Below, piece after piece: positions 54,628 to 63,161 of a DNA stretch of 64,000 nt. The translations under genes were made by a program, and so were the position numbers. How positions within the stretch are numbered: position 1 is the stretch's first letter; each line of letters opens with the position of its first letter. The notes under the pieces were generated by a model, which ran no database searches, was not told where the DNA came from, and saw only the letters and a program-made list of their open reading frames with translations. Source of the DNA: Dermacentor variabilis (taxonomy: Eukaryota; Arthropoda; Arachnida; Ixodida; Ixodidae); assembly GCF_050947875.1 (NCBI RefSeq), contig NC_134569.1, forward strand, positions 202,254,627 to 202,318,626, given 5' to 3'.

Positions 54628-55158
54628 TTGGCCACCCTGGTGCAGTACTTGGCCACAACCTCCTATATGAACACGACAATCAAACCCCGGCCCTCAGTCC
54701 CCAGCAGCTGCGAAGCAACTGACCACGGCGGCGGTCAGACCTGCGACGCTGCAGAGGGTGCTAAGAATCCCTGGCTCCGGACAGGCCGCCATTGGAATAT
54801 CAACCTGGCAACGTTTAACGCGAGAACGTTATCTAGTGAGGCGAGTCTAGCAGTGCTATTGGAGGAATTAGAGGGCAGTAAATGGGATATAATAGGGCTC
54901 AGTTAAGTTAGGAGGCCAAAAGAAGCATATACAGTGCTAAAAAGTGGGCACGTCCTGTGCTACCGGGGCTTAGCGGAGAGACGAGAACTAGGAGTCGGAT
55001 TCCTGATTAATAAGAACATAGCTGGTAACATACAGGAATTCTATAGCATTAACGAGAGGGTGGCAGGTCTTGTGGTAAAACTTAATAAGAGGTACAAAAT
55101 GAAGGTTGTACAGGTCTACGCCCCTACATCCACTCATGATGACCAGGAAGCCGAATAG
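54628..55158 (+). pseudogene. RTE-B endonuclease N-terminal part, broken
   Basis: Frame 54628-54906 gives WNINLATFNARTLSS (APE start, catalytic Asn) and LEELEGSKWDIIGLS, then a TAA at 54904-54906 where a Glu codon is expected. The same frame goes on with GVGFLINKNIAGNI, VVKLNKRYKMKVVQVYAPTS until a TAG at 55156-55158; there a 1-nt shift leads into the next frame (NSFCEDAESAMG). The protein would nick the target DNA for RTE insertion. Confidence 0.85.
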
Positions 55159-57607
55159 CTTCTGTGAAGACGCGGAATCGGCGATGGGTAGAGTGAAAAC
55201 TAAATACACTATACTAATGGGCGACTTTAATGCCAAGGTAGGCAAGAAGCAGGCTGGAGACAAGGCAGTGGGGGAATATGGCATAGGCACTAGGAATAGC
55301 AGGGGAGAGTTATTAGTAGAGTTTGCGGAACAGAATAATATGCGGATAATGAATACCTTCTTCCGCAAGCGAGATAGCCGAAAGTGGACGTGGAGGAGCC
55401 CGAACGACGAGACTAGAAATGAAATAGACTTCATACTCTGCGCTAACCCAGGCATCATACAAGATGTGGACGTGCTCGGCAAGGTGCGCTGCAGTGACCA
55501 TAGGATGGTAAGAGCTCGAATTAGCCTAGACCTGAGGAGGGAACGGAAGAAACTGGTACATAAGAAGCCGATCAATGAGTTAGCGGTAAGAGGGAAAATA
55601 GAGGAATTCCAGATCAAGCTACAGAACAGGTATTCGGCTTTGACTCAGGAAGAGGACCTTAGTGTTGAAGCAATGAACGACAATCTTGTGGGCATCATTA
55701 AGGAGTGTGCCATAGAAGTCGGTGGTAACTCCGTTAGACAGGATACCAGTAAGCTATCACAGGAGACGAGAGATCTGATCAAGAAACGCCAGTGTATGAA
55801 AGCCTCTAACCCTACAGCTAGAATAGAACTGGCAGAACTTTCGAAGTTAATCAACAAGCGTAAGACAGCTGACATAAGGAAGTATAATATGGATAGAATT
55901 GAACATGCTCTCAGGAACGGAAGAAGCCTAAAAGCAGTGAAGAAGAAACTAGGAATTGGCAAGAATCAAATGTATGCGTTAAGCGACAAAGCGGGCAATA
56001 TCATTACTAATATCGATGAGATAGTTCAAGTGGCTGAGGACTTCTATAGAGATTTATACAGTACCAGTGGCACCCACGACGATAATGAAAGAGAGAATAG
56101 TCTAGAGGAATTCGAAATCCCACAGGTAACACCTGAAGAAGTAAAGAAAGCCTTGGGAGCTATGCAAAGGGGGAAGGCAGCTGGGGAGGATCAGGTAACA
56201 GCAGATTTGTTGAAGGATGGTGGGCAGATAGTTCTAGAGAAACTGGCCACCCTGTATACGAAATGCCTCATGACTTCGAGCGTACCGGAATCTTGGAAAA
56301 ACGCTAACATAATCCTAATCCATAAGAAAGGGGACGCCAAAGACCTGAAAAATTATAGATTGATCAGTTTACTGTCCATTGCCTACAAAGTATTTACTAA
56401 GGTAATTGCAAATAGAATCAGGAACACCTTAGACTTCCGTCAACCAAAGGACCAGGCAGGATTCCGTAAAGGCTACTCAACAATAGACCATATTCACACT
56501 ATCAATCAAGTGATAGAAAAATGTGCGGAATATAACCAACCTTTATATATAGCTTTCATTGATTACGAGAAAGCGTTTGATTCAGTCGAAACCTCAGCAT
56601 TCATGGAGGCATTGCGGAATCAGGGTGTAGACGAGCCATATGTAAAAAAATTGAAAGACATCTATAGCGGCTCCATAGCCACCGTAGTCCTCCATAAAGA
56701 AAGCAACAAAATCCCAATAAAGAAAGGCGTCAGGCAGGGAGATACGATATCTCCGATGCTATTCACAGCGTGTTTACAGGAGGTATTCAGAGACCTGGAT
56801 TGGGAAGAATTGGGGATAAGAGTTAATGGAGAATACCTTAGTAACTTGCGATTCCCTGATGATATTGCCTTGCTCAGTAACTCAGGGGACCAACTGCAAT
56901 GCATGCTCACTGACCTAGAGAGGCAAAGCCGAAGGGTGGGTCTAAAAATTAATCTGCAGAAAACTAAAGTAATGTTTAACAGTCTCGGAAGGGAACAGCA
57001 GTTTTCAATAGGTAGTGAGGCATTGGAAGTGGTAAGGGAATACATCTACTTAGGACAGGTAGTGACTGCGGATCCGGATCATGAGACTGAAATAATCAGA
57101 AGAATAAGAATGGGATGGGGTGCGTTTGGCAGGCATTCTCAGATCATGAACAGCAGGTTGCCATTATCCCTCAAGAGAAAAGTGTATGATAGCTGTGTCT
57201 TACCAGTACTCAGCTACGGGGCAGAAACCTGGAGGCTTACGAAAAGGGTTCTACTCAAATTGAGGACGACGCAACGAGCTATGGAAAGAAGAATGATAGG
57301 TGTTACGTTAAGGGATAAGAAAAGAGCAGATTGGGTGAGGGAACAAACGCGAGTTAATGATATCTTAGTTGAAATCAAGAAAAAGAAATGGACATGGGCA
57401 GGACACGTAATGAGGAGGGAAGATAGCCGATGGTCATTAAGAGTTACGGAATGGATTCCAAGGGAAGGAAAGCGTAGCAGAGGGCGGCAGAAAGTTAGGT
57501 GGGCGGATGAAATTAAGAAGTTTGCAGGGACAACATGGCCACAATTAGCACATGACCGGGGTAGTTGGAGAAGTATAGGAGAGGCCTTTGCCCTGCAGTG
57601 GGCATAA
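55158..57607 (+). pseudogene. RTE-B endonuclease C-terminus and reverse transcriptase
   Basis: An open frame of about 815 codons after the frameshift. The endonuclease continues with TILMGDFNAKVG (catalytic Asp/Asn), GTRNSRGELLVEFAEQN, NEIDFILC and CSDHRMVRARI (Ser-Asp-His). RT follows with ISLLSIAYKVFTKVIANRI, GFRKGYSTIDHI, AFIDYEKAFD, KKGVRQGDTISPMLF and a catalytic motif written FPDD at 56852-56863, where RTE-A has FADD. The C-terminus is GAETWRLT, WAGHVMRRED and RGRQKVRWADE. The Met at 55106 lies in the wrong context and is not the natural start. Confidence 0.88.
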
Positions 57608-57613
57608 CCAGGC

Positions 57614-57659
<46 letters not shown>

Positions 57660-57661
<2 letters not shown>

Positions 57662-57670
57662 GTATAACGG
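57660..57670 (+). repeat. Target-site duplication of RTE-B, right copy
   Basis: GAGTATAACGG, identical to 54424-54434. Confidence 0.85.
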
Positions 57671-57681
57671 TGGTACCATAT

Positions 57682-57871
57682 TGCCGCCAGGTGTAACGAG
57701 CCAGCGCTGAAAAACAAAGAAGTTGGGACTGGAACACGGGCTCAGCAAGAGACGGGCGCTGAAGTAGAAGAGGTAGAAGCTGAGGACGCCGGCTTAAATT
57801 ATTGCACGCCATCTTGTTCAACCGCCTCCCTCGCCGACGCCGGGTACATCGTCTATTGTCTTTTCGTGACA
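57682..57871 (+). repeat. 5' LTR of Gypsy-3
   Basis: 190 bp, TGCCGCCAGG...TTCGTGACA, two differences to 62972-63161. Confidence 0.95.
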
Positions 57872-57875
57872 AAAC

Positions 57876-57891
57876 TGGTGGAGGTGCGGGG
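57876..57891 (+). promoter_or_regulatory. Primer-binding site of Gypsy-3
   Basis: TGGTGGAGGTGCGGGG, 4 nt after the LTR, identical to the site at 28988-29003. It begins with the complement of a tRNA CCA end. Confidence 0.7.
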
Positions 57892-57904
57892 TACGGTTTA
57901 TCCG

Positions 57905-59345
57905 ATGCCACAAACCCCTCCTGGTAGCAGGAGTACCAGCCCTATCCTAATGGACACCCCTGTTCACCGGGCAAGCAGGAGAATCCGAGGATTGCCTCCG
58001 GAGCTTGATCATCTCTCCGCAGCAACATCGACGCCACCATACACGGGTATGGAAGGAACGTCGACGTCCCTACCGACCATTAGGCAAGGTACGGCCACAA
58101 CGGCAACGCAGTATCTGCTGCAGAATCTTCGAGTGCCGAATGTGTTCCACGGAGATATCTTCGAGGATGTAGAAGACTGGTTGGTCCAGTTTGAGCGCGT
58201 TGCCGAGATAAATGAATGGAGCGACGTGGCGAAGTTAAGGAACGTCTACTTCAGCTTGGAGGACGGTGCCCGCACTTGGTACGAGAACCGAGAAGGGCTC
58301 ATCAAATCGTGGCTTGATTTCCGTCGTGCCTTGCTGGATACCTACACCAATGCTGATCGCCGCGAACGAGCCCAACGGGCGCTCCAATCCCGCATTCATC
58401 TGCCGAACGAGAGCGTGACGTCGTACGTCGAGGATATAACGCGCCTCTTCCGTCGGGTGGACCCAACCATGTCAGAGGAAAAGAAGCTGCGCCATCTAAT
58501 GCGGGGAGTTAAGGAACAGCTATTTGCTGGCCTTGTTCGAAGCCCGCCGAAGACCGTGGCTGAATTCTTAACTGAAGCCACCACGATGGAAAAGATGTTA
58601 CACCAGCGCTCAACTTTCTATGACAGGCAATTGAACACAACTTCACCTTCGGACCAGCGCTCAGTTCCGTATGACAGGCACGCGAACGCTGCTTCACTGA
58701 CGGACGCGATTGCCTTTGGAAACGTGGACGTTCTCCGAGATCTTATCCGCTCTGTGGTGCGTGACGAGCTTCAACCTGCCCGCCTCAGCCCGCGCTAGGT
58801 TCCATTTCTGCCCTTGTGAGGAACGAAGTGCAGCAAGCGATCCAGTGTCCCGTTCCTAACAACAATGCGCCGCCTGTGACAGCACAGTTGCAGCGGCCGT
58901 CGTATGCGGAAGTTTGAGGCGAGTCCCTGTCCAAGCTCCTACCCATTTCGACCCCTCCACGTCTTACGCCGCGTCATACGTCCCGCCGCTCCCATCTGTG
59001 CAACCAGTCCAACGTATGGAGGATCGTCGCCCACCCGCAAGGAAATCTGACGTCTGGCGTACCGCGGACAGAAGGCCTCTGTGCTACCATTGTGGAGAAG
59101 CCGGTCACATATACCGCGAGTGCCCATACCGCCGTCTCGGACTGCAAGGTTTTGCCGCAGATTCACCAAGGCCCAGATATGGTGAAAGGCCTAGGGCGAT
59201 TGAAGAATACTTGACCCAGCAGAGTATGCCACTGTTCCCGCGGCGGCAGTCGCGCTCGCCTTCCCCCAGGCGTTCTTCCCCCGCTCCTAGAAGCCCTCCA
59301 ATGGCAGCGCAGGGACGATCGCCAAGCCCTCGCCGGGGAAACTAA
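57905..59345 (+). pseudogene. gag: gag of Gypsy-3, two frameshifts
   Basis: Starts ATG at 57905 (MPQTPPGSRSTSPIL), 13 nt after the primer site. The core reads NVFHGDIFEDVEDWLVQFERVAEINEW, SWLDFRRALLDTY, LFRRVDPTMSEEKKLRHLMRGVKEQLFAGLV. The first frame stops at 58796-58798; the text continues one frame over (ISALVRNEVQQAIQ, SYAEV) and shifts again near 58912 to the frame 58914-59345. That last part holds the knuckle CYHCGEAGHIYREC (CX2CX4HX4C) and an Arg/Ser/Pro tail ending PSPRRGN with TAA. Both shifts look like single-base losses. Confidence 0.88.
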
Positions 59346-59375
59346 GAACAGCGACCTTCGGGGGCGAGGCCGCTG
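59336..59375 (+). promoter_or_regulatory. gag-pol -1 frameshift signal (Gypsy-3)
   Basis: G GGA AAC at 59336-59342 directly before the gag TAA. After 8 nt the stem GCGACC (59351-59356) faces GGCCGC (59368-59373) with one A-C mismatch, and is lengthened outward by CA/TG. Pol is open in the -1 frame from the heptamer to beyond the protease. Confidence 0.82.
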
Positions 59376-60466
59376 ATAATCGCCCTTCCGAAGACCTCCC
59401 ATCGACGCCAGCACGGTCTATTCAGCACGATTCAACGACGACAGCAGCCGAACTCAGCGACAGACTCTCGCTCGACATACCTGTTGTGCTCGACGGCCGC
59501 CACGTTAGTGCTTTATTGGACACGGGGGCTGACTACTCAATCTTGTGCGGAAAACTAGCGACGGAACTTAGAAAAGTTATCACGCCTTGGTCTGGAGCGC
59601 AAATTCGTACTGCTGGCGGGCATGTCGTCACACCGTTGGGCATGTGCACGGTCAGAGTTCAAATTCGTGGGTCCACGTTTCCTGCCAGCTGCCTGATACT
59701 CCGCGATTGTTCTCGGGACCTTATCTTGGGCGTCGACTTTCTGCGAGAGTATGGTGCCATTATAGACCTCCGGGAGCGCACAGTGACTTTTTCGACAGAA
59801 AGAGCAGCGAACAACCGCGATAATTGCCGACGTAACGCGCTTCGAGTTTACGCCGACAGTGTAACTGTACCACCACGCGCAAGTGTCATGGTAATGGTCG
59901 TATGCGACGATCTGCGTGACGGCGAAGCTGTTGCAGAGGGCAATTCCTCCCTTATGCTGACACACGGTGTATGTGCAGCCCGCAGTCTGATTATGCTTCG
60001 AGGTGGACTTTCGGCGCTCCTCGTGACGAATTTCAGCCAGGAACATCGGCACCTATTTCGTCGTACTACTATTGCTTTCGCTGAGCCCATAGCAGACGTT
60101 GCTGAATGCTGTGCGTCTGTGACGAAGGGGAACCCAGCTCAGACACTCAGCAATATCGACATCAATTCAGACCTTTCGGAGGAAAAGCAGAAAGCGCTGC
60201 GTGAGTTGCTCCTTCGGTTCAAGGAGTGCTTCGCATCTTCTTCTAAGGTACGCCAGACGTCCATCACGAGACACCGAATAATCACGTATGACGATGCTCG
60301 TCCCATACGACAACTGCCTTATCGCGTATCGGCGAAAGAGCGCAACGTGATTAATGCACAAGTGAAAGAAATGCTTGACGATGACGTCATACAACCATCC
60401 CAAAGCCCTTGGTCGTCGCCGGTGGTCCTCGTCAAAAAGAAAGACGGAACGCTTGTTCTGAGTTGA
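59343..60466 (+). pseudogene. pol: Pol of Gypsy-3: protease and RT start
   Basis: Entered by the -1 shift. The protease has ALLDTGADYSILC (intact DTG), IRTAGGHVVTPLG and LILGVDFLREYG. A spacer with CCASVTKGNPAQ follows, then the RT N-terminus with TRHRIITYDDARPIRQLPYRVS and [12 protein letters not shown]. The frame is lost at about 60457, where two bases are missing and a Cys codon reads TGA before VDYRKLN. The GTG-type start sometimes drawn at 59486 is not meaningful. Confidence 0.88.
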
Positions 60467-62878
60467 CTATAGAAAGTTGAACAACGTCACAAAAAAAGAC
60501 GTTTATCCGCTTCCGCGGATCGATGATACGTTAGATCGACTCCGGCGAACCAGGTATTTTTCATCCATAGATCTGAAGAGCGGATATTGGCAAATCGAAG
60601 TTAACGAACGAGATCGCGAAAAAACTGCCTTTGTTACCCAGGTGGACTGTACGAATTTAAAGTACTTCCATTTGGCCTGTGTTCTGCGCCGGCCACATTC
60701 CAGCGAATGATGGACACTGTTCTGATGGGTCTGAAGTGGCACTGCTGTTTAGTATACTTAGATGACGTCGTCGTGTTTGCGGCGACCTTCGAAGAACATC
60801 TGAAGCGTTTAGAGGCGATACTTGAGGCGCTCCGCTCCGCTAATCTCACACTAAAGCCAGAAAAGTGTCACTTCGGTTACGAAGAGCTGAAGTTCCTCGG
60901 GCATGTCGTGAACGCCGACGGCGTCCAGCCTGACCCAGACAAAACATCTGCTGTTGCTGCTTTTCCGACTCCCCGTGACAAGAAAGCAGTACGCCGCTTT
61001 CTCGGTCTGTGTGCGTACTATCGTCGCTTCATCGCCAATTTCTCGCGCATCGCTGAACCACTCATACGCCTAACGCGAGAAGACACACCCTTTGTTTGGG
61101 CGGATGAGCAGGACGCAGCTTTCACCGAGTTACGGCAACGCCTGCAGGAATCACCTGTCCTCGCTCACTTTGACGAGGACGCTGACACCGAGGTGCATAC
61201 CGATGCCAGCAACATCGGTCTAGGCGCTGTACTCGTTCAACACCAGGAAGGCGTCGAGCGAGTCATCGCTTACGCCAGTCGCACCCTTTCACGCGCCGAG
61301 ACCAACTACTCCATCTCCGAGAAAGAGTGTCTAGCGGTTGTGTGGGCCATCATGAAATTTCGGCCTTATCTCTACGGTCGCCCTTTCAAGGTGGTGACAG
61401 ACCACCATTCCCTGTGTTGGTTAGCCAACTTGCGAGACCCGTCCGGGCGACTTGCTCGATGGAGTCTCCGTCTGCAGGAGTTAGATGTTACCATCGTCTA
61501 CAAATCGGGCCGAAAACACGAAGATGCCGACACGTTGTCGCGCGATCCCATCAAAACTTGCGATAAGGACATGGACGAAGACGGCGCATTCCTTGGGGCC
61601 CTCACCGCATCAGTCTTGATCATACGGCAGCGCGAGGACGCCGAAATACGCCCTCTCATCGATCACCTAGAAGGCAAGAATGCTACAATCCCACGACATA
61701 TTTCTCGCAGTCTCTTGACCTTCTGCCTCCGACAGGGCGTCCTCTACAAGAAAAACTCGAGTGCCACCGACAAAGAGTATCTATTGGTAATACCTGCCGC
61801 CCTTCGTGATGACATTCTCCTAGCCTGCCATGATGAGCCCACGTCTGGACACTTGGGATTTTCACGCACTCTTTCACGAGTACGCCAGACGTACTACTGG
61901 CCCAGACTTTCTACCACGGTGAAGCGTTACGTGCAAAGCTGCTGGGAGTGTCAACGCAGGAAGTCGCCGTCTTTGAAGCCCGGGGGGTTACTCCAACCCA
62001 TCGCACCACCTCGCGCGCCGTTTGATCAAATCGGCATGGATCTTCTGGGACCCTTTCCCTTGTCAGCCAGCGGAAACAAGTGGATTATAGTCGCCACGGA
62101 CTATCTAACACGCTACGCCGAGACGAAAGCTGTACAACGTGCCACGGCCTACGAAGTTGCCCAGTTCTTTATCGAACACATAGTCCTCAGACATGGTGCC
62201 CCCTCACATGTCATCACCGACAGAGGCACTGCCTTTACAGCCCAACTTATAGAGGACATATTCGAGCTGAGCTGCACGCAGCATCGCAAGGCGACTGCCT
62301 ATCATCCGCAGACCAACGGACTGACGGAACGGCTAAACAAAACCATAGCTGACATGCTGTCTATGTATGTGGACGTCCAGCATAAAACATGGGATCAAGT
62401 CCTGCCGTACGTTACATTCGCGTACAACACCGCCATTCAGGAAACCACACGCTTCACACCGTTCCGTCTTGTCTACGGGCGCGAGGTCCAGACCACGCTA
62501 GACGCTATGCTCCCGCACAACACCGACGCATCACTTACTGCCGACGCCGAGCAACTTACTCAACACGCAGAGGAAGCTCGCCAACTCGCGCGCATACACA
62601 TCGCGAAGCAACAGAGTACAGACGCACGACGCTAAAACCTTCGACATCGGCACGTCGAGTACCAGCCAGGTGACCAAGTCTGGGTGTGGACTCCAGTTCG
62701 TCGCCAGGGGTTGTCTGAGAAGCTCCTTAGTAGATACTTTGGGCCCTACAAAGTGATACGCCGCGTTAGTGAAGTGAACTATGAAGTCATTCCCGACGGT
62801 GCCGCGTCGCCTCGGCGACGACAGCACCGCTCAGAGATAGTGCATGTTCTTCGCCTCAAGCCGTATTTCGCGCGTTAA
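60467..62878 (+). pseudogene. pol: Pol of Gypsy-3: RT, RNase H, integrase
   Basis: RT continues with [22 protein letters not shown] and SSIDLKSGYWQIEV; a 1-nt loss in a C run near 60640 shifts the frame. From 60707 a 642-codon frame carries YLDD (near 60757), RNase H (HTDASNIGLG, SEKECLAVVWAI, VTDHHSLCWL, DADTLSR) and integrase with HHCC (HDEPTSGHLG, CWECQRRK), DYLTRYAE, ITDRGTAF and TERLNKT. A TAA at 62633-62635 falls where Gypsy-1 has a Tyr codon; the frame then continues through GDQVWVWTPVRRQG and FGPYKV to EIVHVLRLKPYF and TAA at 62876-62878. Confidence 0.92.
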
Positions 62879-62934
62879 GGCGACGCCAATCCGATATCAT
62901 ACGAATTCCACACTTCCTCCTTCTAGTTTAGTAA

Positions 62935-62949
62935 GCATCGGGTCGATGC
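62935..62949 (+). promoter_or_regulatory. 3' hairpin of Gypsy-3
   Basis: GCATCG-GGT-CGATGC, a perfect 6-bp stem with 3-nt loop, 22 nt before the 3' LTR. A modest purine tract GGCGGGAGAG lies between them. Confidence 0.78.
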
Positions 62950-62971
62950 CTTTCTTTTGGCGGGAGAGTAA

Positions 62972-63161
62972 TGCCGCCAGGTGTCACGAGCCAGCGCTGA
63001 AAAACAAAGAAGTTGGGACTGGAACACGCGCTCAGCAAGAGACGGGCGCTGAAGTAGAAGAGGTAGAAGCTGAGGACGCCGGCTTAAATTATTGCACGCC
63101 ATCTTGTTCAACCGCCTCCCTCGCCGACGCCGGGTACATCGTCTATTGTCTTTTCGTGACA
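62972..63161 (+). repeat. 3' LTR of Gypsy-3
   Basis: 190 bp, pair of 57682-57871. Confidence 0.95.

Larger units (their letters stand above)
54435..57659 (+). mobile_element. Full-length RTE LINE with tRNA-like 5' end (RTE-B)
   Basis: A 3.2-kb element flanked by an 11-bp duplication. It begins with a tRNA-like segment (54440-54511), continues with a 5' region of about 130 bp, then endonuclease, linker, RT and a (GAT)n tail at 57613-57659. Its 3' two thirds are highly similar to RTE-A. Defects are a stop and a frameshift in the endonuclease and a changed RT motif. Because both ends are defined by the duplication, the tRNA-like head belongs to the inserted unit. Confidence 0.92.
57682..63161 (+). 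mobile_element. Ty3/gypsy LTR retrotransposon, youngest copy (Gypsy-3)
   Basis: A 5480-bp element with two 190-bp LTRs (57682-57871 and 62972-63161) that differ at two positions, and a perfect 4-bp duplication ATAT (57678-57681 and 63162-63165). It contains primer site, gag, frameshift signal, protease, RT, RNase H, integrase, hairpin and 3' LTR. Several small indels break gag and pol. It is closest to Gypsy-1 and Gypsy-2 in Gag and Pol. It sits in the protease of the mag-like element. Confidence 0.95.
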
